A stretch of DNA of 64,000 nucleotides from Mesorhizobium sp. B2-1-8 (GTDB lineage: Bacteria; Pseudomonadota; Alphaproteobacteria; Rhizobiales; Rhizobiaceae). The stretch lies in NCBI RefSeq assembly GCF_006442545.2, contig NZ_CP083952.1, positions 4,937,501 to 5,001,500 of the forward strand, read 5' to 3'. The notes under the pieces were generated by a model. The model did no database searches. It saw nothing but the letters and a program-made list of their open reading frames with translations, and was not told where the DNA came from. The translations under genes and the position numbers were made by a program. Below, one piece after another: positions 1 to 9,627 of this stretch (the first letter of the stretch is position 1; every line of letters starts with the position of its first letter).

Positions 1-491
1 TCCTTCTCGACGCCCATGTCGCCGGTGACGACGCCGGTGACGGCGCCCGCCTCGTTGTAGAGCAGGCCGGTCGCGGCGAAGCCTGGATAGATCTCGACGC
101 CAAGCGCCTCGGCCTTGCCGGCCAGCCAGCGGCAGACGTTACCCAGCGAGACGATGTAGTTGCCGTGGTTGTTCATCAGTGGCGGCATCAGGATGTTGGG
201 CAGGCGGAACGAGCCGGCGGGGCCGAGCACCAGGAAATGGTCCGCCGTGACCGGCGTCTTGAAGGGATGACCATCCTCCTCGCGCCAGCCGGGCAGCAGC
301 CGGTCGATGCCGATCGGATCGACGACGGCACCCGACAGGATATGGGCGCCGACCTCGCCGCCCTTTTCCAGCACGACGACGGAAAGCTCGGGATTGACCT
401 GCTTGAGGCGGATGGCCGCGGCAAGGCCGGCCGGACCGGCACCGACGATGACCACGTCGAATTCCATGCTCTCGCGTTCGATATCGCTCAT
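1..491 (-). CDS. Electron transfer flavoprotein-ubiquinone oxidoreductase, N-terminal part (runs off the left edge)
   Basis: The minus strand reads, from an ATG at 491, about 163 codons open to the window edge. After MSDIERESMEFDVV comes an FAD-binding Rossmann motif (VIVGAGPAGLAAAIRLKQ) and then GAHILSGAVVDP, typical of ETF-QO. This membrane-associated FAD/4Fe-4S enzyme passes electrons from electron transfer flavoprotein (fatty acid, amino acid and sarcosine oxidation) to ubiquinone. A GGAGGGG ribosome binding site sits just before the ATG. The iron-sulfur C-terminal domain lies outside the window, so integrity cannot be judged. The gene diverges from the secreted hypothetical gene at 713, with about 220 bp between them. 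Confidence 0.9.
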   Translation of the reverse strand, partial: MSDIERESMEFDVVIVGAGPAGLAAAIRLKQVNPELSVVVLEKGGEVGAHILSGAVVDPIGIDRLLPGWREEDGHPFKTPVTADHFLVLGPAGSFRLPNILMPPLMNNHGNYIVSLGNVCRWLAGKAEALGVEIYPGFAATGLLYNEAGAVTGVVTGDMGVEK

Positions 492-712
492 CAACCCCTC
501 CGCACTGGCTTGCCGCAGTTGGCGTATCTTGCTGGCTCCCGCGCTGCATAGCGCATCAATTGGCGACAGGAAACCGGCGCATACGTGACAATGCGGATTT
601 GGCCAAAAAGTCGCGCATTCCGCGGCACCCAAGCCGTTTCCGTGCGGCGTGGCACGCCCAAGCTTGCGTTTTCTATTGTTCGACGGCTTGCTTATCGGCC
701 ATACTTCCCGCC

Positions 713-1357
713 ATGCGCATTCCCGGGCCAGGCGGCTTCTCTTCGACGCGCTTTCCATCAACGCCCGGCCGGGCCTGCCGGGCGATTACTTTGGCCCTTC
801 TGGCTTTGGCGCCGGGTCATGCCGTCGCGGATGAAGTGAAGGTCTGGGCGACAGGCGCGTACTCGTTCTCCGACGAGCTTGGCGGTTTCCGCATCACCGG
901 AGCCTCCGGCATCGGAACCAAGGACGATCCGCTGGTGATCACCGAAGAGCTGAATTCGGCGACACCCGTGACGCTGACCATCCGCACCACAAAGCCGATC
1001 CAGACATTCGGCAAGGCGGGTGAGTTCGCCAACGGTATCATGTACATGCGCCTTGACGTGCTCAACAACAGCGGCCAGGCTTGGATCGAATTCCAGTTCG
1101 AGCTGCAGGAAATACTGGACCAGCCGAGCGTGTTCGGAGACGGGCTTTCGTTCGACCAGCGCAACAAGACGCCCGACAATATCTGGTCGAGCAATTTCGC
1201 CGATTTCGATCGCGAGTTCGAACCCTATGACCGGCTGCTGTTCAAGAACGGCAAGGTCGATCCTATGAGGACCGCCAGCTTCGAGTTCCTGATGACCGAC
1301 TACACGCCGCGATGGACCTTCTATCTCGTGCAGGATCCACGCATACCCACCGGCTAA
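713..1357 (+). CDS. Secreted hypothetical protein
   Basis: A 214-residue protein from an ATG at 713. The longer frame back to 560 has no convincing start, and the ATG at 713 places a signal peptide at the N terminus: a basic stretch, a hydrophobic core ALLALAPG and a probable cleavage site HAVA|DEVKV. The mature part is rich in beta-type sequence and Asp/Phe, with no cysteines and no domain I recognise. Export to the periplasm is inferred. It ends 80 bp before the uracil-DNA glycosylase start, same strand. Function unknown. Confidence 0.7.
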   Translation: MRIPGPGGFSSTRFPSTPGRACRAITLALLALAPGHAVADEVKVWATGAYSFSDELGGFRITGASGIGTKDDPLVITEELNSATPVTLTIRTTKPIQTFGKAGEFANGIMYMRLDVLNNSGQAWIEFQFELQEILDQPSVFGDGLSFDQRNKTPDNIWSSNFADFDREFEPYDRLLFKNGKVDPMRTASFEFLMTDYTPRWTFYLVQDPRIPTG

Positions 1358-1437
1358 GCCGCGGCCTCGCCTTGGGATTGGCTGTCGCCACGCCTTCCGA
1401 GGTTGCAAATCGACGCCGCCCGGACAATGGTGCGGCC

Positions 1438-2307
1438 ATGACTGCCGCCTCTCCCAACAATCCGGTCGATTTCACCGATCTGCTCGCCTTCTATGCCAGC
1501 GCCGGCGTGGACGAGGCTTTGGAGGATGCGCCGGTCGACCGGTTCGCGGAGGCCGCGCCGAAACCGGCGGAACGCATGCCGACGGCGACGCCACGCGAAA
1601 GCGGCGCACCGGAGTCGCCCGTGGCTCCGCCGCGCCTCGATAGGCGCGCGGTACCGGATGCTCCGGCCCCGCGCCCGTCGACCTCGGCCGTGCCCGACGA
1701 GGCGCAGGCGGCGCTGGCGCGCCAGTTGGCGACCGCGGCAGTGTCCCTCGACGAGCTGCGCCAGCACATGGCCGCTTTCGAGGGCTGCAATCTCAAGGCC
1801 ACCGCCAAGAACCTCGTATTCGCCGACGGCAACCCGCAAGCCACTGTCATGCTGGTCGGTGAAGCCCCCGGCCGTGACGAGGACATTGAAGGCCTGCCCT
1901 TCGTCGGCCGCTCGGGCCGCCTGCTCGACCGCATGCTGGCTGCGATCGGCCTCGACCGAGGCTCGGTCTACATAGCCAATGTCATTCCCTGGCGGCCACC
2001 CGGCAACCGCACGCCGACGCCGCACGAGACCGAGATTTGCCGGCCGTTCATCGAGCGTCAGATCGAGCTGGTCAATCCCAAGGTGCTGATCAATCTCGGC
2101 GGTCCGTCGGCCAAGACCTTGCTCAACACCTCGGAAGGTATCCTGCGCCTGCGCGGCAACTGGCGCGTCCACACCACGGCGTCCGGCATCGCCATTCCGG
2201 CCATGCCGACATTGCACCCGGCCTATCTCTTGCGGACGCCCGCGCACAAGAAGCTCGCATGGCGGGATTTTCTCGAGGTGAAGGCGAAGCTGCGGGCGCT
2301 CTCCTAG
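1438..2307 (+). CDS. Family-4-like uracil-DNA glycosylase
   Basis: A 289-residue protein. The start at 1438 (MTAASPNNPVDF) is preferred because upstream residues to 1312 are low-complexity readthrough. A Pro/Ala-rich linker (residues 30-95) precedes the catalytic domain. Motifs seen: GEAPGRDEDIEGLPFVGRSG (about 141-160), NVIPWRPPGNRTPTP (about 181-195) and HPAYLLR near the end, all characteristic of family 4 UDG, which excises uracil from DNA. Family 4 enzymes bind a 4Fe-4S cluster with four cysteines. Here only C117 and C201 are visible at the expected places; the other two positions appear to be F114 and W185, so the cluster may be absent or altered. It is followed 54 bp later by the XRE regulator. 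Confidence 0.85.
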   Translation: MTAASPNNPVDFTDLLAFYASAGVDEALEDAPVDRFAEAAPKPAERMPTATPRESGAPESPVAPPRLDRRAVPDAPAPRPSTSAVPDEAQAALARQLATAAVSLDELRQHMAAFEGCNLKATAKNLVFADGNPQATVMLVGEAPGRDEDIEGLPFVGRSGRLLDRMLAAIGLDRGSVYIANVIPWRPPGNRTPTPHETEICRPFIERQIELVNPKVLINLGGPSAKTLLNTSEGILRLRGNWRVHTTASGIAIPAMPTLHPAYLLRTPAHKKLAWRDFLEVKAKLRALS

Positions 2308-2361
2308 CGATGACTTCGCAGGTAATTGAAATGCTTTGGCCCGCAGCCTAACCATTCTCCC

Positions 2362-3174
2362 ATGACAACGCCTCAAACCTCCGCCGGCAGTCTCATCCGC
2401 GAATGGCGTACGCGCCGCCGCATGAGCCAGCTCGATCTCGCCATGGAAGCGGAAATTTCGCAGCGGCATCTCTCCTTCGTCGAAAGCGGTCGCGCCGCAC
2501 CTTCGCGCGACATGGTGCTGCATCTGGCCGAGCAGCTTGCGATCCCGCTGCGGCAACGCAATCAATTGCTGCTGGCCGCGGGCTTTGCGCCCAGCTTCAG
2601 CGAACGGCCGCTCACCGACACGACGCTGGCACCGGCGATGGAGGCGGTCGAGATGGTGCTCAAGGGACATGAGCCGTTTCCGGCATTGGCGGTGGACCGG
2701 CACTGGAACCTGGTTAAGGCCAACGCGGCAATCGGGCCATTCCTGGCCGATATTTCCGAGCCCTCATTGCTCCAGCCACCCGTCAATGTGCTGCGGCTCA
2801 GCCTGCACCCGGGTGGTGTCGCGCCGCGTATCGTCAACCTCCAGGAATGGCGCACTCACCTGCTCGAACGGCTGAAGCATCAGAACGATGCCGCCGGCGA
2901 CCCGGTGCTGGTCGCATTGGAGCAAGAGCTTCGCGGCTACCCCTCCGGCCTGAAGAGCGGCCGGCCGGCGCCGGTCGAGCCGAATGCCATCGTGCACCCG
3001 CTCCGGCTTGCCCATGGCGACACGGTGCTTTCCTTCATCAGCACCATTACCGTGTTTGGCACGCCGCTGGATGTCACGCTGTCGGAACTGGCGATCGAGT
3101 CGTTCTTCCCGGCCGACGAACAGACACGGGCGGTGTTGGTGCGGTTGGCGAAAGAACGGACGGAACGGTCGTGA
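2362..3174 (+). CDS. XRE-family transcriptional regulator with MmyB-like ligand domain
   Basis: A 270-residue protein. Residues about 8-65 form a Cro/C1-type helix-turn-helix (IREWRTRRRMSQLDLAMEAE, then ISQRHLSFVESGRAAPSRD). The rest matches the MmyB-like domain found in many actinobacterial and proteobacterial regulators (FPALAVDRHWNLVKAN; ending in TVFGTPLDVTLSELAIESF), thought to sense a small hydrophobic ligand. The ATG at 2362 is used because the frame upstream is the tail of the intergenic gap. Its stop abuts the stop of the convergent EamA transporter with no spacer. The target is not evident from sequence. Confidence 0.88.
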   Translation: MTTPQTSAGSLIREWRTRRRMSQLDLAMEAEISQRHLSFVESGRAAPSRDMVLHLAEQLAIPLRQRNQLLLAAGFAPSFSERPLTDTTLAPAMEAVEMVLKGHEPFPALAVDRHWNLVKANAAIGPFLADISEPSLLQPPVNVLRLSLHPGGVAPRIVNLQEWRTHLLERLKHQNDAAGDPVLVALEQELRGYPSGLKSGRPAPVEPNAIVHPLRLAHGDTVLSFISTITVFGTPLDVTLSELAIESFFPADEQTRAVLVRLAKERTERS

Positions 3175-4140
3175 TCACCCCTGTGGCAGGGCCGCCTTGC
3201 GGGTCCTCGTGCGTTCCAGACCCAGCTGCCGTTCGCGCCAGATGATGAAAATGCCGGCTGCCACCACGATCGCACCACCGACCAGCGTGCCGGACGAGGT
3301 CACGTCGCCGAAAACGAAATAGCCGACGACGACACCGAGGATCATCGAGGTATATTCGAAAGGCGCCACGACCGAGGCTTCGGCATGGCGATAGGCCGCG
3401 GTCATCAGGATCTGGCCGAGGCCGCCACAAAAGCCGGCCATGATGAGCAGTGCTGCTTGCGCCGGCGTCAGCGATTGCCAGCCGAAGGGCAGCGTCAGCA
3501 GCGAGAGCACGCTCGCGGTCGAGGAGAACCACAGCACGATGGTGGCCGTCTTCTCCGTCTGCACGAGATTGCGCACCAGCAGCATGGCGACAGCCGAGAT
3601 TGCCGCGGCCGCCAGCGCGGCCATGACGCCCAGGACCTCCTGGTCGTCCAGCCCTCGATCCGAACTGAGCAGCGTCAGTTCCGGCCAGGAAATGATGAGC
3701 ACGCCAATGAGGCCGAACGCGACAGCGCTCCAGCGATAGACGCGGATCGTCTCGCCAAGGAACACCGAGGAGAACACCACGACCAGCAGCGGCTGTGCAT
3801 AGTTCAGGGTGATCGCCTCGGGCAGCGGCAGCCTGGTCAGCGCGAAAAAGCCAAGCCCCATGGCGCCGACGCCGACGACGCCACGCGCGACGTGGTTGAA
3901 AGGACGTTTCGTGGCGAATGCGGTGGCCAGATGTCCTTTAAATGCCAGGAAGGCAATGATCGGGAAGATGGCGAAGAAGGAACGGAAGAAGACGATCTGC
4001 CCGGCAGGCACATCGCCTGCCGCCTTGATACAGGTTTGCATGCCGACAAAAACCGCCACGGAGACGATCTTCAGCACGATGCCTCTCAGCGTGCCGTGGC
4101 CGCCGGTGGTTTCTGGTTGCGCCTCCGCCCCTGATGTCAC
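3175..4140 (-). CDS. EamA/DMT-superfamily transporter
   Basis: A 321-residue membrane protein with about ten hydrophobic segments in two EamA repeats (first IVLKIVSVAVFVGMQTCIKA, second from about residue 175, with LLIMAGFCGGLGQILMTAAY). Such proteins export or import small metabolites across the inner membrane; the substrate cannot be told. The start at 4140 is a GTG with no clear ribosome binding site, so the true N terminus is uncertain by a few residues. It converges end to end with the XRE regulator and is divergent from pepN. Confidence 0.85.
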   Translation of the reverse strand: MTSGAEAQPETTGGHGTLRGIVLKIVSVAVFVGMQTCIKAAGDVPAGQIVFFRSFFAIFPIIAFLAFKGHLATAFATKRPFNHVARGVVGVGAMGLGFFALTRLPLPEAITLNYAQPLLVVVFSSVFLGETIRVYRWSAVAFGLIGVLIISWPELTLLSSDRGLDDQEVLGVMAALAAAAISAVAMLLVRNLVQTEKTATIVLWFSSTASVLSLLTLPFGWQSLTPAQAALLIMAGFCGGLGQILMTAAYRHAEASVVAPFEYTSMILGVVVGYFVFGDVTSSGTLVGGAIVVAAGIFIIWRERQLGLERTRTRKAALPQG

Positions 4141-4411
4141 TTTGGCAATGCGTTTCTACCCGCCGTCGAGGGCGCGTTGCGGGTCTCGAAATGGCAGAAC
4201 GGGAAATTGTCGGCGCGCCGAACGAAAGCGCCCATCCCGAATTTCGGTGTGACGGCGGTCATGACTGCCTCGCGACGGTGAAAGGATGGCCTGAATTAGG
4301 CTCTGCCGCAGTTTTGTCGAGGGTGTGTTTCGTGTAAAGAGCGCGGACTTTGAATTTTTTGGACCAGTCAAAACATGTCCGGTCCCCGGAAAAGACAGGA
4401 AGAGCCAGGGA

Positions 4412-7057
4412 ATGCGCACCGACACAGGCCAGGTCTTCAAACTCGAGGACTATCGCCCCAGCGACTACCTCATTCCGGAAACCAATCTTGACTTCCGTCT
4501 TTCGCCGCGGACCACGGTCGTCACCGCGATACTGACCGTCGAGCGCCGCGAGGGCATATCCACGTCGGCTCCGCTGGTGCTCGACGGCGATGGATTGACG
4601 CTCAAGCGCGTCGAGATCGACCGCAAGACGGTGAGACCGGCCGATCTGCTGGCGAGCCCCGACCAACTGACCCTGCTCAAGCCGCCGGCCGCACGTCGTT
4701 TCCAACTGCTCATCGAAACCGAACTGGCGCCGGCCGGCAATGAAGCCCTGATGGGCCTTTACCGTTCGAACAACGTCTACTGCACGCAGTGCGAGGCGGA
4801 GGGCTTTCGCCGCATCACCTATTTTCTTGATCGCCCCGATATCCTGTCCGTCTACACGGTGCGGATCGAGGCGCGGCGCGACGAGGCGCCGCTGCTCCTG
4901 TCCAACGGCAATCCGGTCGAGAACGGCGATCTCGCCGATGGCTGGCACTACGCCAGCTGGCACGACCCCTTCCCCAAGCCGTCCTACCTGTTCGCACTGG
5001 TGGCCGGCAATCTCGGCCGGATCGCCGACAGTTTCGTGACCATGTCCGGCCGCAAGGTCGAGCTCGGCATCTATGTCGAGCCCGGCAAGGAGGCGCTCGC
5101 CGGTTACGCGATGGACGCGCTGAAGCGGTCGATGCAATGGGACGAGGAGGCCTTTGGCCGCGAGTACGACCTCGAAGTCTTCAACATCGTCGCCGTGTCG
5201 GATTTCAACATGGGCGCGATGGAGAACAAGGGCCTCAACATCTTCAACGACAAATACGTGCTGGCCGACCAGGAGACGGCGACGGACGCCGATTTCGCCA
5301 ATATCGAGGCGATCATCGCGCATGAGTACTTCCACAATTGGACAGGCAACAGAATCACTTGCCGCGACTGGTTCCAGCTTTGCCTGAAGGAAGGGCTGAC
5401 GGTTTTCCGCGATCATGAATTCTCCGCCGACCAGCGCTCGCGCGCGGTCAAGCGCATCGCCGAAGTGCGCACGCTGCGTGCCCATCAGTTTCCCGAGGAC
5501 CAAGGGCCGCTGGCGCATCCGGTGCGACCGCGCCGCTACCGCGAGATCAACAATTTCTACACGGCTACGGTGTACGAAAAAGGCTCCGAAGTGGTGCGTA
5601 TGATCCGCACCATTCTCGGGGCTGAGGCCTTTCGCGCCGGCATGGACCTTTATTTCGAACGCCACGACGGCGAAGCCGCGACCATCGAGGACTTCATCAA
5701 GGTGTTCGAAGAGGCGTCCGGCCGTGATCTTTCGCAGTTCGCGCTCTGGTACCATCAGGCGGGCACACCCAACCTGACCGTGAGTTCGACGCACAATCCG
5801 GCCGCACAGGAATTCACGCTCGAGATCGAGCAGTCGGTGCCGCCGACACCGTCGGAAAGCCGCAAGCGGCTGATGCACATCCCGCTCGCCTTCGGCCTGA
5901 TCGGCGCCGGCGGCGAGCCGGTTCGATACAGCGGCGTCGAGGGCGCCAGCGTCGAGGACGGCGTCATCCATATTCGCAAGCGCCGTCACATGGTGCGCTT
6001 TTCCGGCGTTGCCGAACGACCGGCGGTGTCACTCAACCGCGGCTTTTCGGCGCCGGTGACGCTGTCGGTCGAGCAGAAGGCGGCCGACCAGTTTTTCCTC
6101 GCCCGCCATGACAGCGACGCCTTCTCGCGCTGGCAGGCCTTCAACACGCTGCTCACCGATGCGCTGATCGCTGCCTTCCGCCAGATCCTTGGCGGCAAAC
6201 AGCCGGACTTCGCCCCGCGGCTGACGGAGCTTGCCGGCAGCATCGCCAGCGACGAGACACTCGAGCCAGCCTATCGAGCTCTGGCTCTGGCGCTGCCGGG
6301 CGACGCCGACATCGCGCGTGACATCGGCAAGAACATCGATCCGGACGCCATCCATTCGGCTCGCCAGGCGCTTGCGCTGGCGATCGGCACGGTCAATGGC
6401 GAGGCATTTTCCCGCCTCTACGACAGCCTTGCCGACCAGACCGCCTTCAGCCCCGACGCGGCAAGCGCCGGACGACGCGCCTTGCGCAACATTCTGCTGG
6501 ATTATCTCTCGCTGCTGCCCGGTGGAGCGGCATTGGCGGCCGGGCATTTCCAGTCCGCGACGAACATGACCGACCGCGCGGCCGCATTGGCCGTGCTCGC
6601 GCATCGTCACCACGGATCGCCGGAGGCGAAAAAAGCGCTGGCGGCTTTCGAAAAGACATATGCGTCCGACCCGCTGGTCATGGACAAATGGTTCCAGATC
6701 CAGGCCAGCGTGCCGGGGCCACAGGCGGTGGACACCGTTCGCGCCCTGACCGCTCATCCGGGTTTCTCGATGGGCAACCCGAACCGTGTGCGCTCGCTGA
6801 TCGGCACATTCTCCAGCGCCAACCAGACCGGCTTTCACCGCGCCGACGGAGAAGGCTACCGTTTCTTCACGCAGACTGTGCTCGAGGTCGAAAAGCGCAA
6901 CCCGCAAGTGGCGGCAAGGCTGGCGACCGCGCTCAGGTCCTGGCGTTCGCTCGAACCGGGCCGGCAAGCCAAGGCCAGGGAAGCGCTGGTTTCGATCGCC
7001 AATGCCGAAGACCTGTCGGCGGACCTGCGCGACATCGTCGAGCGCACGCTGGCATAG
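4412..7057 (+). CDS. pepN: Aminopeptidase N (M1 family)
   Basis: An 881-residue protein, close to the roughly 870 of Escherichia coli PepN. The zinc site HEYFH (H304, E305, H308) with the third ligand E327 in KEGLT, and the substrate-recognition motif GAMEN (about residue 268), are all present. It removes N-terminal residues from peptides in the cytoplasm. The ATG at 4412 is preceded by AGGGA; the frame extends upstream to 4325, but that part (MFRVKSADFEFF) lacks family similarity. Intact, with typical codon use. About 200 bp separate it from the downstream pleC-like gene. Confidence 0.96.
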   Translation: MRTDTGQVFKLEDYRPSDYLIPETNLDFRLSPRTTVVTAILTVERREGISTSAPLVLDGDGLTLKRVEIDRKTVRPADLLASPDQLTLLKPPAARRFQLLIETELAPAGNEALMGLYRSNNVYCTQCEAEGFRRITYFLDRPDILSVYTVRIEARRDEAPLLLSNGNPVENGDLADGWHYASWHDPFPKPSYLFALVAGNLGRIADSFVTMSGRKVELGIYVEPGKEALAGYAMDALKRSMQWDEEAFGREYDLEVFNIVAVSDFNMGAMENKGLNIFNDKYVLADQETATDADFANIEAIIAHEYFHNWTGNRITCRDWFQLCLKEGLTVFRDHEFSADQRSRAVKRIAEVRTLRAHQFPEDQGPLAHPVRPRRYREINNFYTATVYEKGSEVVRMIRTILGAEAFRAGMDLYFERHDGEAATIEDFIKVFEEASGRDLSQFALWYHQAGTPNLTVSSTHNPAAQEFTLEIEQSVPPTPSESRKRLMHIPLAFGLIGAGGEPVRYSGVEGASVEDGVIHIRKRRHMVRFSGVAERPAVSLNRGFSAPVTLSVEQKAADQFFLARHDSDAFSRWQAFNTLLTDALIAAFRQILGGKQPDFAPRLTELAGSIASDETLEPAYRALALALPGDADIARDIGKNIDPDAIHSARQALALAIGTVNGEAFSRLYDSLADQTAFSPDAASAGRRALRNILLDYLSLLPGGAALAAGHFQSATNMTDRAAALAVLAHRHHGSPEAKKALAAFEKTYASDPLVMDKWFQIQASVPGPQAVDTVRALTAHPGFSMGNPNRVRSLIGTFSSANQTGFHRADGEGYRFFTQTVLEVEKRNPQVAARLATALRSWRSLEPGRQAKAREALVSIANAEDLSADLRDIVERTLA

Positions 7058-7260
7058 GCGCCCTTTCCTTCCCGGCGGGGCAAGGCCGAGCCGCCGCACT
7101 TCCAAAAGCCCGCTATTTTAGTCGATTTTTAATCTTTTTTCGCCGGACCACTGGACAAGGCGAATCACCTTTGATTCTTTAATGGCGATTCGGACGTGCG
7201 GTGTTGCCGGATCACCAGCACATAGAAATGCGGCATACTGGAAATCGGGGAGTGCCATTT

Positions 7261-9582
7261 ATGGCGAAGGCGGACGCGTGGGGCGCGCCCGGAGGGATAG
7301 CTTTTGCGCGTCGTGAGACGCGCGGCGACGGCCTTGCCGGGAATACGCGGCTCATTGCCGAACCGGCCTACAAGCGGCTTCTGGCGGCCGAACCGCTCCT
7401 GCGCCGGTCGATACCGGCCCTCATCATCATCTTCCTGATCGTCATCGCGGCGCTGCGTGTGCTCTCGCTGATGAACGAGCGTGACGATGTCGAGCGCGAC
7501 GCCAAGGCGGTCCTGACGCTGGCCGCCGCGCAGCTCGCCAGTTCGCTCGCCACCACGTCGGACACGGTGCCGGGCGCCACCCAGGACCTGCTGGAGACCA
7601 CCAGCCGCCAAGGAGCGATGGGCCGCAGCCATGTGCTTGTCATCACCGACAGCGCCTTCAGGATCACCGCGGTGACGCCGCGTTCGGTGCCCTGGCAAGG
7701 CCATTCGCTCGACAGCCTCGTCCAGGGCGGCCAACCGCTGTTCATGTTCGGCGATCGCGCCGGTGTCATGGAGGTCAACATCGGCGGGCAGGACTGGTAT
7801 GCGGCGGTCAGCCTGTCCAGGGACAGGAAGGGAGCCGCCGCGGCGCTTGTGCCGCAGGAAGCGGTCTTCGACACGTGGCGCAAGACCGTCTCGTTGAATG
7901 TCACGCTGTTCGTGCTGACGGGCGGCGTGCTGATCATCATCCTCTATGCCTATTTCGGGCAGGCGGCGCGCGCGCAGGCAGCCGACCGCATCTATCTCGA
8001 AGCACATCAGCGTATCGACATGGCGCTGGTTCGCGGCCGTTGCGGCCTGTGGGACTGGGACATGGTGCGCGGCAAGATGTACTGGTCGCGCTCGATGTAC
8101 GACATGCTCGGCTACGAACCCTGCGAGACGATGCTGTCCTTCGGCGAGGTCGACGAGATCATCCATCCCGAGGACGGCGACCTGTTCGAGCTCGCCAACA
8201 GGATCGTAGCGCGTGAGATCGACCACATCGACCAGGTGTTCCGGATGCGGCATGCCGATGGCCAATGGGTGTGGATGCGCGCCCGGGCACAGGTCATGGA
8301 TCCGGAAGCGCCGGAGATCCAGCTGATCGGCATCGCGGTTGACGTCACCGAGCAACGGCATCTGGCGCTGCGCTCCGAAGCGGCCGATCTTCGCCTCAGG
8401 ACCGCGATCGAGAACATCAATGAATCTTTCGTGCTGTGGGATTCGGCTCAGCACCTGATCATGTGCAATTCCAAATACCAGCAGGACAACGGGCTCTCGG
8501 ATCGCGACGTGATGCCAGGTGTGACGCGCGCGTCCCTGGAAGAGCGGATGCTGGCCTTTGCTTCGGAGCGCCGGCTCGCCAACAGCAATGGTCCCCAGGG
8601 CGGCGCCACGTTCGAACGGCAGCTGTCGGACGGCCGCTGGCTGCAGGTCAACGAACTCAGGACCAGGGATGGCGGCACCGTCTCGGTCGGATCCGACATC
8701 ACCCAGATCAAGCTGCACCAGGAAAAGCTGGTCGACAGCGAGCGCCGGCTGATGGCGACGATCCATGATCTCAGCCTCGCACGGCGGGCCGAAGAGGAAC
8801 GGTCGCGCGAACTGGTCGACCTCAACCGCAAATACATGAAGGAAACCGAGCGCGCCGAAGCGGCGAACCGGGCCAAATCGGAATTCCTGGCCAACATGTC
8901 GCATGAATTGCGCACGCCGCTGAATGCCATCATCGGCTTCTCCGAACTGATGGAACAGGGGCTGTTCGGCCCTCTGGGCTCGGAGCGCTACGAGGAGTAC
9001 GCCACCGACATCAACAGCAGCGGCAAATACCTGCTCGGCGTCATCAACGACATTCTCGACATGTCCAAGATCGAGGCCGGCCAGTTCTCGCTGGACCAGG
9101 AGCAGATCGACCTCGGTCCGCTGATCAGTGAGACGGTGCGTGTCGTCTCGCTGCAGGCGGCGCAAAAGGCGATCACCGTGGAAACGCGTATCGCCGACGC
9201 GCTGACGCTGTTCGCCGATCGCCGGGCGATCAAGCAGATCGTCATCAACCTTCTGTCCAACGCTGTGAAATTCACCGGTCAGGGCGGCCACATATCGGTC
9301 AGAGCCCGCAACACGTCGGGCGCGCTGGTGCTGACGATCGAGGACAATGGCTGCGGTATCCCGAAGGAAGCGCTCGGCAAGCTCGGGCGTCCCTTCGAGC
9401 AGGTGCAGAACCAGTTCTCCAAGAACCATGCCGGCTCCGGCCTCGGCCTTGCCATTTCGCGCTCGCTGGCCGAGTTGCAAGGAGGCGCACTGAAGATCCG
9501 TTCCACCGAAGGCGTCGGCACGATCGTGTCGGTGCGCATTCCGGTGAAAAAGGCAACATCGACGATCAAGGCTGCGGCCTGA
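7261..9582 (+). CDS. pleC: PAS-domain sensor histidine kinase, PleC-like
   Basis: A 773-residue membrane kinase. Two transmembrane segments (about residues 43-65 and 216-238) flank a periplasmic domain, followed by two PAS domains and a catalytic core with H-box NMSHELRTPLNAIIGFS (H548), N-box NLLSNAVKF, G1 DNGCGIP and G2 GSGLGLAISRS. In Sinorhizobium the kinase at this place next to glnE and degP is PleC, which with DivJ controls DivK phosphorylation in the cell-cycle circuit; the name rests on that remembered synteny plus domain layout. The start at 7261 has GGGGAGTG upstream; a GTG at 7201 in the same frame is less likely. Confidence 0.78.
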   Translation: MAKADAWGAPGGIAFARRETRGDGLAGNTRLIAEPAYKRLLAAEPLLRRSIPALIIIFLIVIAALRVLSLMNERDDVERDAKAVLTLAAAQLASSLATTSDTVPGATQDLLETTSRQGAMGRSHVLVITDSAFRITAVTPRSVPWQGHSLDSLVQGGQPLFMFGDRAGVMEVNIGGQDWYAAVSLSRDRKGAAAALVPQEAVFDTWRKTVSLNVTLFVLTGGVLIIILYAYFGQAARAQAADRIYLEAHQRIDMALVRGRCGLWDWDMVRGKMYWSRSMYDMLGYEPCETMLSFGEVDEIIHPEDGDLFELANRIVAREIDHIDQVFRMRHADGQWVWMRARAQVMDPEAPEIQLIGIAVDVTEQRHLALRSEAADLRLRTAIENINESFVLWDSAQHLIMCNSKYQQDNGLSDRDVMPGVTRASLEERMLAFASERRLANSNGPQGGATFERQLSDGRWLQVNELRTRDGGTVSVGSDITQIKLHQEKLVDSERRLMATIHDLSLARRAEEERSRELVDLNRKYMKETERAEAANRAKSEFLANMSHELRTPLNAIIGFSELMEQGLFGPLGSERYEEYATDINSSGKYLLGVINDILDMSKIEAGQFSLDQEQIDLGPLISETVRVVSLQAAQKAITVETRIADALTLFADRRAIKQIVINLLSNAVKFTGQGGHISVRARNTSGALVLTIEDNGCGIPKEALGKLGRPFEQVQNQFSKNHAGSGLGLAISRSLAELQGGALKIRSTEGVGTIVSVRIPVKKATSTIKAAA

Positions 9583-9594
9583 GCGGCAGGCCTC

Positions 9595-9623
9595 GGCTGA
9601 CGGCGCCGGAGCCTGCGTCAGCC
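9595..9623. terminator. Stem-loop between convergent pleC and EF-hand genes
   Basis: GGCTGACG (9595-9602) pairs with CGTCAGCC (9616-9623), with a 13-nt GC-rich loop. It sits between two convergent stop codons, so a bidirectional terminator is plausible, but no T-run follows on either strand. Confidence 0.4.
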
Positions 9624-9627
9624 AGCC

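Noticed and set aside
1354..2703. Long minus-strand frame of 449 codons over the UDG and XRE genes
   Set aside because: It is antisense to two well-supported genes and shows Arg/Gly/His-rich composition without motifs; typical of high-GC codon bias.
4259..5989. 576-codon minus-strand frame over pepN
   Set aside because: Antisense to the zinc-aminopeptidase domain; no motif or ribosome binding site.
7165..9480. 771-codon minus-strand frame over the PleC-like kinase
   Set aside because: Antisense frame with no recognisable domain; the plus strand carries all kinase boxes.
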